This document shows, in pieces, positions 35,134-44,434 of a stretch of 45,400 nucleotides of DNA; position 1 is the stretch's first letter; the number at the start of each line of letters is the position of its first letter. The translations under genes were made by a program, and so were the position numbers. Under the pieces are notes generated by a model that searched no databases, was not told where the DNA came from, and saw only the letters and a list, made by a program, of their open reading frames with translations. The DNA is from Chromatiaceae bacterium (lineage in GTDB: Bacteria; Pseudomonadota; Gammaproteobacteria; Chromatiales; Chromatiaceae), in the NCBI GenBank assembly GCA_003562815.1, contig PWTO01000203.1:1-45400 (forward strand), read 5' to 3'.

Positions 35134-36411
35134 TCACTCGGAAGAGGCAACGCGCTGCTGCTCGCCGCCGTCGTAGATGACGAACGGCGGGCTCTCGCCG
35201 TTGACCACGGAGGCATCGACCACGACCTTGCTCACATCGTCGATCGACGGCAGGTCGTACATGGTGTCGAGCAACACCTGCTCCATGATGGTGCGCAAGC
35301 CGCGCGCGCCGGTCTTGCGCTCCATGGCTTTGGTCGCGATGGCGCGCAGCGCATCCTCGCGCAGCTCAAGCTCGCAGCCTTCCATCTCGAACAGGCGCGC
35401 GTACTGCTTAGTGAGCGCGTGCTTGGGCTCGGTCAGGATTCGGATCAGCGCCTCCTGATCGAGTTCCTCGAGCGTCGCCATCACCGGCAGACGACCGACG
35501 AACTCGGGGATCAACCCATAGCGGATCAGATCCTCGGGCTCGACGTGACTGAGCAGCTCGCCGATCGCCCGATCGTCGTTCTTGCTATGGACCTCGGCCG
35601 AAAAGCCGATGCCGGTCTTCTTGGAACGATCGCGGATGACTTTGTCGAGTCCGGCGAAGGCGCCACCGACGATGAACAGGATATTGCTGGTATCGACCTG
35701 CAAAAACTCCTGTTGCGGGTGCTTGCGCCCGCCCTGCGGCGGCACCGAGGCGACCGTGCCCTCGATCATCTTCAGCAGCGCCTGTTGCACGCCCTCGCCG
35801 GAGACATCGCGGGTGATCGAGGGGTTGTCGGATTTGCGCGAGATCTTGTCGATCTCGTCGATGTAGACGATGCCGCTCTGCGCCTTCTCGACATCGTAGT
35901 CGCACTTCTGCAGCAGCTTCTGGATGATGTTTTCGACATCCTCGCCGACGTAGCCCGCCTCGGTCAGCGTGGTGGCATCGGCGATGGTGAAGGGCACATT
36001 GAGCAACCGCGCCAGGGTCTCGGCGAGCAGTGTCTTGCCCGAGCCGGTCGGGCCGATCAGCAGGATATTGCTCTTGGAGATCTCGATGTCTTCCTTGGCG
36101 TCGGCGACCTCGAGGCGCTTGTAATGGTTGTAGACGGCGACCGAGAGCACCTTCTTCGCCTTCTCTTGGCCGATCACGTACTGATCGAGCGAGTCGTTGA
36201 TCTCGCGTGGCTTCGGTAGGCGGCTCGTGGCCTCGCCGAGGCCCTCTTGCATCTCCTCGCGGATGATGTCGTTGCACAGTTCGACGCACTCATCACAGAT
36301 GAAGACCGAGGGACCCGCGATCAGCTTGCGAACCTCATGCTGGCTCTTACCGCAGAACGAGCAATAGAGAAGCTTGCCTTCATCGCTCTTTCCATGGGTA
36401 TTTCCGCTCAT
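35134..36411 (-). CDS. clpX: ATP-dependent Clp protease ATP-binding subunit ClpX
   Basis: Zinc-binding CSFCGKSQ...[29 protein letters not shown]. Confidence 0.98.
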   Translation of the reverse strand: MSGNTHGKSDEGKLLYCSFCGKSQHEVRKLIAGPSVFICDECVELCNDIIREEMQEGLGEATSRLPKPREINDSLDQYVIGQEKAKKVLSVAVYNHYKRLEVADAKEDIEISKSNILLIGPTGSGKTLLAETLARLLNVPFTIADATTLTEAGYVGEDVENIIQKLLQKCDYDVEKAQSGIVYIDEIDKISRKSDNPSITRDVSGEGVQQALLKMIEGTVASVPPQGGRKHPQQEFLQVDTSNILFIVGGAFAGLDKVIRDRSKKTGIGFSAEVHSKNDDRAIGELLSHVEPEDLIRYGLIPEFVGRLPVMATLEELDQEALIRILTEPKHALTKQYARLFEMEGCELELREDALRAIATKAMERKTGARGLRTIMEQVLLDTMYDLPSIDDVSKVVVDASVVNGESPPFVIYDGGEQQRVASSE

Positions 36412-36634
36412 AGATCATCTCTCCAAGATAGGCGCTGCGGGGGCCGGACGGGAATGGGGAAGGATTGGGACGGAACGATCGGCCGCGAAGCGTCTCCCGA
36501 TCATAACCCGACATGCCCAGATGGCAACATGCACATCTCGACATGCATCAGGATATAGGTCATTGCAAGCGTCTTCCCAACTCCGCGTCGAGCCTTTGCC
36601 GGACTCGACGCTCTGTGTCGGGCAGATCGACGCT

Positions 36635-37327
36635 TCAATCGGCAGGCTTGGCGCGCGTATCGAGCACCTTGTCGATGAGGCCGTAGGCCACCGCATCCTC
36701 GCCGCCCATGAAGCGATCGCGCTCGGTATCGTCGGCGATACGCTCGATCGGCTGCCCGGTATGATGGGAGAGGATCTGGTTGAGCTGCTCGCGCGCGTGC
36801 AGGATCTCGCGCGCATGGATATCGATATCGCTGGCTTGCCCTTGGAAGCCACCGAGCGGCTGATGGATCATGAGACGCGAATGCGGCAGGCAAGAGCGCT
36901 TGCCGGCGGCGCCACCGGCAAGCAGCAGCGCGCCCATGCTCGCCGCCTGGCCCACGCACATGGTGCTGACCTCGGGGCGGATGAACTGCATGGTGTCATA
37001 GATCGCCAAGCCGGCGGTCACCGAACCGCCGGGCGAGTTGATGTAGAAATGGATGTCCTTGTCGGGATTCTCCGACTCCAGGAACAGCAGCTGCGCCACC
37101 ACCAGGTTGGCCACATGATCGTCGACCGGGCCGACGAGAAAGACCACGCGCTCTTTGAGCAGGCGCGAAAAGATATCGAACGAGCGCTCGCCGCGGGCGG
37201 TCTGCTCCACCACCACGGGGACCAGACCCAGCGCCTGTGGATCGGTGCGCTGATGGGCGTTTTCGGTGTTCATCGTCATTTGGGCTCGGGCTTGGTTGAA
37301 GAAAGATCCGCTCGCGGACGTCGTCAC
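36635..37327 (-). CDS. clpP: ATP-dependent Clp protease proteolytic subunit
   Basis: [51 protein letters not shown]. Confidence 0.97.
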   Translation of the reverse strand: MTTSASGSFFNQARAQMTMNTENAHQRTDPQALGLVPVVVEQTARGERSFDIFSRLLKERVVFLVGPVDDHVANLVVAQLLFLESENPDKDIHFYINSPGGSVTAGLAIYDTMQFIRPEVSTMCVGQAASMGALLLAGGAAGKRSCLPHSRLMIHQPLGGFQGQASDIDIHAREILHAREQLNQILSHHTGQPIERIADDTERDRFMGGEDAVAYGLIDKVLDTRAKPAD

Positions 37328-38616
37328 TGCTGTGACGTCAGCTCGCTGAAGCTGCTCGGCTCCTCGGTCACTTCGAGCTGCTCGAGCAGATGCTCGACGA
37401 CCATGTCTTCGAGCACGACCGATTCGATCGCCGCCAACCGTTGCCGCTCGGCATAGTGGTAGTCGATCACCGCCTGCGGATCATCATAGCTCGCCGCCAT
37501 CTCCTCGAGCGTCGTGCGCACGCGCTGCGGATCGGGCGACAGCTCCTGCTGTTTGATCACCTCGCCGATGATCAGCCCAAGCGCGACGCGGCGTCGAGCA
37601 TTATCGGCAAACAACTCGTCCGGCAGTTGAATCCCGGACCCGGCACCGCCCAGATTTTGCATCATCTGCTGGCGCAGGGAGGCGATCTCCTCGGTAATCA
37701 TGGCCGCCGGAACGGGCAGCGGATTGGCCTCAAGCAGTGCGTCCATCACCTGATGCTTGACCTTGGCCTTGACCCGCTGCGCCAGCTCGCGCTCGAGGTT
37801 TGCGCGCACATCGGCGCGAAAGCGCTCGAGATCGCCGTCCTCGACGCCGAATCCGGCGGCGAACGCCGCATCGATCTCGGGCAGGATCGGCTCCTCGATG
37901 CGCTTCACAACCACCTTGAACTGCGCTGGCTTGCCCGCCAGCGCCGTCTGCTGGTAGTCCTCGGGGAAGGTCACCTCGACCACGGGTTGGTCACCGACGG
38001 CGACCCCCACCAACTGCTCCTCGAAGCCGGGAATGAAGCGCCCGGCACCGAGTTCAAGCGGGACATCCTCGCCACGCCCGCCCTCGAAGGGCTCGCCATC
38101 GATGTGGCCCTCGAAGTCGAGGGTGAGACGATCGCCGCTCGCCGCCACGCGCTCGACCGCCTCCCAACGCTTGCGCTGTTGGCGCATCCGCTCCAAGGTC
38201 TCTTCGAGATCGGCCTCGGTCACCTCGACCTGCGGTCGGCTCACCGAGCGCCCATCGAGCGAGGTCAGCGTCAGCTCCGGCATGACCTCGAATTCAGCGA
38301 CATAGCCGTAACGTCCAGCGGCCTGATCCAGATCGGGCTCGATCTCGGGGCGGCCGGCCGGGCGCAGCTCGGCCTCGGCGATGGCTTGCGGGAAGGTCGC
38401 CTCGACGCGCTCGCCGAAGACTTCCATGCGCACCGAGTCGCCATAGCGCTGGCGCAGCATGCGCATCGGCACCTTGCCGGGCCTGAAACCCGGTAAGCGC
38501 GCAGAGCGGGCATAGTTTTGCAGACGCTTTTCGATCTCCTGCTCGATCTCCTCGGCAGGCAGCTCGACCTTCAACCGTCGCGTGAGACCGTCCCCGGTCT
38601 CGACCGATACTTGCAT
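37324..38616 (-). CDS. tig: Trigger factor
   Basis: [63 protein letters not shown] coupling to clpP. Confidence 0.97.
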   Translation of the reverse strand: MQVSVETGDGLTRRLKVELPAEEIEQEIEKRLQNYARSARLPGFRPGKVPMRMLRQRYGDSVRMEVFGERVEATFPQAIAEAELRPAGRPEIEPDLDQAAGRYGYVAEFEVMPELTLTSLDGRSVSRPQVEVTEADLEETLERMRQQRKRWEAVERVAASGDRLTLDFEGHIDGEPFEGGRGEDVPLELGAGRFIPGFEEQLVGVAVGDQPVVEVTFPEDYQQTALAGKPAQFKVVVKRIEEPILPEIDAAFAAGFGVEDGDLERFRADVRANLERELAQRVKAKVKHQVMDALLEANPLPVPAAMITEEIASLRQQMMQNLGGAGSGIQLPDELFADNARRRVALGLIIGEVIKQQELSPDPQRVRTTLEEMAASYDDPQAVIDYHYAERQRLAAIESVVLEDMVVEHLLEQLEVTEEPSSFSELTSQQ

Positions 38617-38766
38617 TGTTGTTCTCCGGACAGGATGCCCATGGCACCGCGAAAACCCTTAAAACTACCACTAAACGCAGCGCTAGACCAAGTGCGGACG
38701 CCGCGCTTGATCGGCATGAGGTGCGCGGCAGCGCTTTCGCGTGCGGCGCGACAGGAACTATGGGAC

Positions 38767-38796
38767 ATGAAAAAAGGCGGGGAATTCCCGCCTTGA
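38767..38796 (-). terminator. Intrinsic terminator downstream of the 65-aa ORF
   Basis: Minus strand AAGGCGGG-aatt-CCCCGCCTTTTTTC type hairpin plus T-tract. Confidence 0.75.
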
Positions 38797-38872
38797 CAAG
38801 GTTCAACGCGACAGCCGGTTGGCGCCACCACCATGCGGCGGTCGCAGCCGGCCCTTGTGTGCCAAGCTGTGC

Positions 38873-39070
38873 TCAGCCCTTAGCCCACTGAGAGAAGTTG
38901 TCGGTGTTCTTCTCCTCGCCATCGGCGTAGCCGGCCTCATAGGCCTCGGTCAGGCGCTGCTCTTCGCGCTTCGGGTTCTGTAAAAACCCACATTGCCAGC
39001 CTTGAATATACTCATCGTCGATGCCGAGCTGTTCCATGTTGGTGACAGCGTCGTAATAGAATTGGTTCAT
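38873..39070 (-). CDS. Small hypothetical protein (65 aa)
   Basis: MNQFYYDAVTNMEQLGIDDEYIQGWQCGFLQNPKREEQRLTEAYEAGYADGEEKNTDNFSQWAKG; RBS-like GGAGAGTGG before ATG; own terminator downstream. Confidence 0.75.
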   Translation of the reverse strand: MNQFYYDAVTNMEQLGIDDEYIQGWQCGFLQNPKREEQRLTEAYEAGYADGEEKNTDNFSQWAKG

Positions 39071-39393
39071 CGTCCACTCTCCGGTCAGCTATTTAAGATT
39101 CGGTTCAATTGTCTGATCCAAGCCCTTGACGGGAGCGTTCGGACCGGTTGCCGAAGCGCCTCGCGCGCAGGGGATCTCCACAGCACGCACTCGCCCGAAT
39201 CTGGCTTAACGGATAAGAATACCGCTTCTTTCTAATGCGCACCAGCGCCGCAGGCTGGCTCCCACGATAGGCCTGGCTTGCGATTGGCGGCGACACCACC
39301 CAAGCTTAGTCGATCCGCCTGGCCGCCGAGCCTCGCCTCGGTGCCGAATCTGCTTGATGTCTGAGTCCGATCGCTAAAGGAGATCGCCCGATT

Positions 39394-40437
39394 ATGCGTC
39401 CCGCCCTGCTGTTATCCGTCCTCGAGCGCGAACTCGCCAGTGCCGCCGAGGGGCATCACACGCCCGTCATGCTCTGGGGCCCGCCCGGGGTGGGCAAATC
39501 CCAGATGATCGCACTGGTCGCGCAGCGCCACCAGGTGCCGGTGATCGATATCCGCCTCTCGCAGATGGAACCGAGCGATCTGCGCGGCATCCCGTTTCGG
39601 GTCGAGCAGCACGTCGAATGGGCAATCCCCGCGCTGCTGCCCGACGCCCATCGCCATGGGCAGGCGGGGATCCTGTTCCTCGACGAGATCACCTCGGCGC
39701 CGCCAGCGGTCTCGGCGGCGGCCTATCAGCTGATCCTCGATCGGCGTCTCGGCGAGTATCGGGTGCCGGCACACTGGGCCATCTTCGCCGCCGGCAATCG
39801 CCAAGGCGACCGCGGCGTGACCTACAGCATGCCCGCGCCCTTGGCGAACCGTTTTTCGCACTTCGAGGTCGACACCCACCTCGACGACTGGGTTGCCTGG
39901 GCCTATGCCAAGGGACTCGATGAGCGCGTGATCGCCTTCCTGCGCTTTCGCCCCGAACTGCTGTTCGATTTCGACCCGGCGCATAACCCGGTCGCCTTCC
40001 CATCGCCGCGCTCCTGGGAGTTCGCCCATCGCGCCTTGCAAAAATTCCAGGATGACCCGCAACTGCTGCAAGGCACGCTGCAGGCCTGCGTGGGACCGGC
40101 GGCCGGGATCGAACTCGCCGCCTTCATCGCCAGTATCGACCAGATGCCGGACCTCGACGCCATCTGTCGCGGCGAGCCGGTGCCGGTGCCAAGCGAGATC
40201 GATCTCCAATACGCGGTCGCGGCAGCGCTGGTCGGCAAGGCCATCCGCGCCCAGGGCAGCGCCGAGCAGCAGACCCTGATCGGCCATATCTTGGTCTATG
40301 CCGGACGCTTTCCGCAGCGCGAGATGGGCGTGATGCTGGTCTCCGATCTGCACCGCGCCATCGGCGGCACGCTGTTCGAGGTGCCGGCCTTCGCCGAGTG
40401 GGCGAACGCCATCGCCGATGTCATGCTCTATCAATAG
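39394..40437 (+). CDS. MoxR-family AAA ATPase
   Basis: GPPGVGKSQMIALVAQ; AGILFLDEITSAPPAVSAAAYQLILDRRLGEY; AAGNRQGDRGV; strong SD AAAGGAGA. Confidence 0.92.
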   Translation: MRPALLLSVLERELASAAEGHHTPVMLWGPPGVGKSQMIALVAQRHQVPVIDIRLSQMEPSDLRGIPFRVEQHVEWAIPALLPDAHRHGQAGILFLDEITSAPPAVSAAAYQLILDRRLGEYRVPAHWAIFAAGNRQGDRGVTYSMPAPLANRFSHFEVDTHLDDWVAWAYAKGLDERVIAFLRFRPELLFDFDPAHNPVAFPSPRSWEFAHRALQKFQDDPQLLQGTLQACVGPAAGIELAAFIASIDQMPDLDAICRGEPVPVPSEIDLQYAVAAALVGKAIRAQGSAEQQTLIGHILVYAGRFPQREMGVMLVSDLHRAIGGTLFEVPAFAEWANAIADVMLYQ

Positions 40438-40459
40438 ACCCCGCGACCACCGAAGACCC

Positions 40460-41836
40460 ATGGCTGCTGATTTCATTGGTGACCTCCAGACGCATCCGCA
40501 CGGCGACTGCCCGAGCGAGGCCGGCGCGCCAGCGCTAGACGCCCAAGCGCGCGCGGCCATCGAGACCAAGCTCGCCGCAGCGCGGACCCGGCTGATCCTC
40601 GACAAGCCCTTTCTGGGAGCGCTCGTGCTGCGCCTGCCGCTGCAGGCCGCCAACGGCGACTGGTGCCCGACCACGGCCACCGATGCGCGCGCCTTCTATT
40701 ACAACCCCGACTATATCGACGCGCTGAGCCTCGACGAGACCCAATTCATGCTCGCCCACGAGGCGCTGCACTGTGCCCTCTCGCACTTCGCGCGCCGCCA
40801 ACATCGCGTCAAGCACCGCTGGGACCTGGCTTGCGATTACGCCATCAACCCGTTACTGGTCGAGGACGGGCTGAAACCACCGCCCAACGCGCTGCTGATG
40901 CCGATGTACAAGGGCATGACCGCCGAGGAGATCTATCCGCTCATCGATGACAACGATCGGTCCGAGACCCTCGACACCCATGCCTACGATCGCGAGGCCG
41001 AGGGCCAAGGGCGACACTCGGACATGGATGAACACGACGTCCGGGAGCAACAACAACAGACTCAGGCCGAGGCTGGCGAACAGGGGCAGGGCACCCCGCA
41101 ACAGCGCGACACACCGGCGTCTGCACCGCCGGCTTCAGCACCCGACACGCCGGCGCCGGACGCCGCGCCCGAGGCGCACACCGCGCCGCCGCCCCTGACC
41201 CCCGACGAGCAGGAGACCCTGCAGGTGCAATGGCAGCAGCGCATGGCCGGTGCCGCGCAACAGGCGATGCAGGCGGGTCGGCTGAGCGGCGAACTCAAGC
41301 GCCTGATCGACCATCTCTTGCAGCCGCAACTGCCCTGGCGCATGATCTTGGCCCGTTACATGAACGCGCTCTCGCGCCATGACTACAGTTGGTCGCGGCC
41401 CTCCCGGCGCGAGGGCGCGCACCTCCTGCCGAGCCTGCGCAGTCAGCACATCGAGCTGGTGGTCGCGCTCGATACCTCCGGCTCGATCAAGGACGCCGAG
41501 ATGCAGGCCTTCATCGATGAAGTCGACGCCCTCAAGGCACAGGTCCAGGCACAAGTCATCCTGCTGCCGTGCGACAGCGCCCTCTGTCCGGGCGCACCCT
41601 TTCGTTTCGAGCCCTGGGAGCGCTTCGAGCGCCCGCGCGCGCTCCAAGGCGGAGGCGGAACCAGCTTCACACCTGTCTTTCAATGGGTGCAAGACCAGGG
41701 GCTGAGTCCAGACCTGCTGGTCTACTTCACCGATGCCGACGGCCGTTTCCCGGAACACGAGCCAAGCTACCCGGTCATATGGCTGGTCAAGGGTCGCTCA
41801 GAGGTCCCCTGGGGCCAGCGTGTGCAATTGAACTAA
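40460..41836 (+). CDS. Metallopeptidase-like plus vWA-like domain protein (MoxR partner)
   Basis: HEALHCALSHFARR (HEXXH); VVALDTSGSI MIDAS-like motif; low-complexity Q/P/A linker. Confidence 0.88.
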   Translation: MAADFIGDLQTHPHGDCPSEAGAPALDAQARAAIETKLAAARTRLILDKPFLGALVLRLPLQAANGDWCPTTATDARAFYYNPDYIDALSLDETQFMLAHEALHCALSHFARRQHRVKHRWDLACDYAINPLLVEDGLKPPPNALLMPMYKGMTAEEIYPLIDDNDRSETLDTHAYDREAEGQGRHSDMDEHDVREQQQQTQAEAGEQGQGTPQQRDTPASAPPASAPDTPAPDAAPEAHTAPPPLTPDEQETLQVQWQQRMAGAAQQAMQAGRLSGELKRLIDHLLQPQLPWRMILARYMNALSRHDYSWSRPSRREGAHLLPSLRSQHIELVVALDTSGSIKDAEMQAFIDEVDALKAQVQAQVILLPCDSALCPGAPFRFEPWERFERPRALQGGGGTSFTPVFQWVQDQGLSPDLLVYFTDADGRFPEHEPSYPVIWLVKGRSEVPWGQRVQLN

Positions 41837-41842
41837 GGCGAT

Positions 41843-43336
41843 ATGACCAACCCCACCCCCGCCATCGATCGGCGCATCTCAGCTCGCATCCTGGCCCGTA
41901 TCCCGGCATTGATCGTCGCCCTCATGCTGGTCTTGCTGCCGGCCATGGGTCCGGCGAATCCCTTCGCACTGCCGAATTTCGGCAGCTCGGCCGATAGCAT
42001 GCTGTCGCGCGCCGAAGAGCGGGATCTCGGCCAAGAGTTCATGAAGTGGGTGCGCAGGGCGTTGCCGGTCTCGGAGGATGCGGTGCTGACCGATTACCTC
42101 GAGACCTTGGGCCAACAATTGGTCGCCGCGAGTGGGCATCCCAGACACTATCGCTTCTTCTTGATCGATGAGCCGACGATCAACGCTTTTGCCGGACCCG
42201 ACGGCCACATCGGCATCTTTGCCGGCTTGATCCTCGCCGCCGAGACCGAGGGCGAACTCGCCGGCGTCATCGCGCACGAACTCGCGCATGTGAGCCAAAA
42301 CCATCTGATGCGCCGCTTCGAAGCGCAGCAACAAATGGCCCTGCCGGCCACGGCACTGCTGCTCGCTGCCGCCGTGCTCGGAGCGACGGTCGATGCCAAC
42401 ATCGGCGCCGCCGGGCTGATGGGCGTTCACGGCGCCGCCGCACAGAAGCAGATCAATTTTACCCGCGCCAACGAGGAAGAGGCCGATCGCATCGGCATCG
42501 ACCCCCTTGCGCGCGCCGGTCACAACCCGTATGCCATGCCGGGCTTCTTCCAACGCTTGGCGAAGACGACGCGGGTCTCGGACAGTGCAGCGCCCGCGTT
42601 TTTGCGCACCCATCCGGTGACCAGCAGTCGCATCGCCGACGCCATGAACCGCGCCCGTCAACACGGGGTGCGCCAGCGCCCGGACAGCCTGCGCTTCCAT
42701 CTGGCGCGTGCCAACCTGCGCCAGCGCCGCGAGTCCAACCCGGCACGCGCCGTCGAGCACTTCGCAAACACCCTCGCGCAGGGCCGCTACCGCGACGAGA
42801 CCGCGCAACGCTATGGCTATGCCTTAGCCCTGACCCGGGCCGGTCGCCTCGAGGCCGCGCGCGCGCAGCTCGCGCCCCTGCTCGAGGCGCATCCGAGCCA
42901 GACCGAGTTCCTGGTGCTGCGCGCCGAGATCGACCGCCGCGCCGGCAACCCCCAGCAAGCGGTGCGCGACCTCAAGGGCGCGGTTGGATTGGCGCCCGGC
43001 AATTGGCCGCTCAATCAGGCCTATGCCGAGGCGTTGATGGCGATCGGGGAACCGGCACAGGCCCTTGCGGCACTTGAGCGCTTTGTGGCGCTGCGCGCCA
43101 ACATCGCGCCGATCTACGAGCTGATGGCGGACGCGGCCGGGCAATCGGGTCAACGCGCGTTGAACCATCGCTATCGGGCTGAATACCTCTACCACAGCCA
43201 TGAACTCGAGCCGGCGATCCGCCAGCTCGAGCTGGGACTGCGCCTCGACGATCTCGACTTCCACTTGGCGTCGCGACTCCAAGTTCGCCTCGCTGAGTTC
43301 AAGGCCCTCGAACGGGCCCGCGAGGCGCGCAACTGA
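41843..43336 (+). CDS. M48 family metalloprotease with TPR-type C-terminus (BepA/YfgC-like)
   Basis: GVIAHELAHVSQNHLMRR; signal peptide; TPR-like C-terminal half. Confidence 0.92.
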   Translation: MTNPTPAIDRRISARILARIPALIVALMLVLLPAMGPANPFALPNFGSSADSMLSRAEERDLGQEFMKWVRRALPVSEDAVLTDYLETLGQQLVAASGHPRHYRFFLIDEPTINAFAGPDGHIGIFAGLILAAETEGELAGVIAHELAHVSQNHLMRRFEAQQQMALPATALLLAAAVLGATVDANIGAAGLMGVHGAAAQKQINFTRANEEEADRIGIDPLARAGHNPYAMPGFFQRLAKTTRVSDSAAPAFLRTHPVTSSRIADAMNRARQHGVRQRPDSLRFHLARANLRQRRESNPARAVEHFANTLAQGRYRDETAQRYGYALALTRAGRLEAARAQLAPLLEAHPSQTEFLVLRAEIDRRAGNPQQAVRDLKGAVGLAPGNWPLNQAYAEALMAIGEPAQALAALERFVALRANIAPIYELMADAAGQSGQRALNHRYRAEYLYHSHELEPAIRQLELGLRLDDLDFHLASRLQVRLAEFKALERAREARN

Positions 43337-43596
43337 CTGACGGCGTCTGTGAAACAGGGCGCGAATACTTTGGCTTTTTCATGAGAACCACGCCAAAAAT
43401 GCGGTTTTCAGTGTTTGACGGATGCGCTAAGCTACTAACATGGTCGAGCTGAGGGCCATCGCCAGTGGCCTCGTCAATGAAATAACGCAATGGCGATAGA
43501 TCAACGGCCCACTCATCGCGGTCAACCCATCGACGCAGAACGACAACCGACCCTCATGCCCCAAAGGCTTCAACCCGTGTTCGGAGGAGATGTTCC

Positions 43597-44070
43597 ATGA
43601 TCGACGCAAAACGTAGAACCCTGCTGAAGGGCTCCCTTGGTGTTAGCGCAATCGGCGTCGCCGTGAGTGCCGGCCTACTGATGCCCGGCGCCGTCCTCGC
43701 CAACTGGCCCAAGGCGGCCTTCGAGGCCACCGACACGGATGCCGCGCTGAGCGAGCTTCTCGGCAGCGACGCCATCAAGAACAGCGACCTGGTCAAGATC
43801 AAGGCCCCCGATATCGCCGAGAACGGCGCTGTGGTGCCGGTGACGGTGGAGAGCGATGCCCCAGGTGCTCAGTCGATCTCGATCATCGCCGCAGGTAACA
43901 ACACACCGCTGATTGCCTCGTTCGACCTTGGCGCCGATGCCGTGCCGTTCGTGTCCACCCGCATCAAGATGGCCGAGACCGCCGATGTCATTGCCGTGGT
44001 GCGAACCGAGGATGGCATTCTTAGGGCTGCCCAAGAAGTCAAGGTCACCATCGGCGGCTGCGGCGGCTAA
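43597..44070 (+). CDS. soxY: Thiosulfate oxidation carrier protein SoxY
   Basis: Twin-arginine-type KRRTLLKG leader; C-terminal VTIGGCGG carrier Cys; SD GGAGGAG. Confidence 0.97.
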   Translation: MIDAKRRTLLKGSLGVSAIGVAVSAGLLMPGAVLANWPKAAFEATDTDAALSELLGSDAIKNSDLVKIKAPDIAENGAVVPVTVESDAPGAQSISIIAAGNNTPLIASFDLGADAVPFVSTRIKMAETADVIAVVRTEDGILRAAQEVKVTIGGCGG

Positions 44071-44122
44071 CGCCCGCGCGCCTGGATGCAACCCCACTAG
44101 ATAACGCACTTGAGGTCACAGC

Positions 44123-44434
44123 ATGTCAAACATCAGGATTCGCGCCAATGCCCGCGACGGTGTCACCACCGTCAGAGCGATCATGAACCACGAGATGGAG
44201 ACCGGACAGCGCAAGGATAAGGACACCGGCGAGCCGATCCCCGCTCACTTCATTCAGGAAGTCACCGCTAAGTGGAACGATGAGGTCGTGATGACCGGGC
44301 TCTGGAGCAGCGGCGTCTCTAAGAACCCCTATCTGTCGTTCATGTTCAATGGCGGCGAGAAGGGCGACACGGTTGAAATCACCTGGGTCGATAACAAGGG
44401 AGAAAGCGAGACCGGGACCGCCGAGATCAGCTAA
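44123..44434 (+). CDS. soxZ: Thiosulfate oxidation carrier complex protein SoxZ
   Basis: RIRANARDGVTTVRAIMNHEMETGQRKDKDTGEPIPAHFIQEV...NPYLSFMFNGGEKGDTVEITWVDNKGES. Confidence 0.97.
   Translation: MSNIRIRANARDGVTTVRAIMNHEMETGQRKDKDTGEPIPAHFIQEVTAKWNDEVVMTGLWSSGVSKNPYLSFMFNGGEKGDTVEITWVDNKGESETGTAEIS

Noticed and set aside
35035-36219. 394-aa plus-strand ORF
   Set aside because: Antisense to clpX.
37390-38496. 368-aa plus-strand ORF
   Set aside because: Antisense to tig.
43415-43441. TTGACG...TAACAT promoter upstream of soxY
   Set aside because: Only a 15-bp spacer and a weak -10; not strong enough to call.
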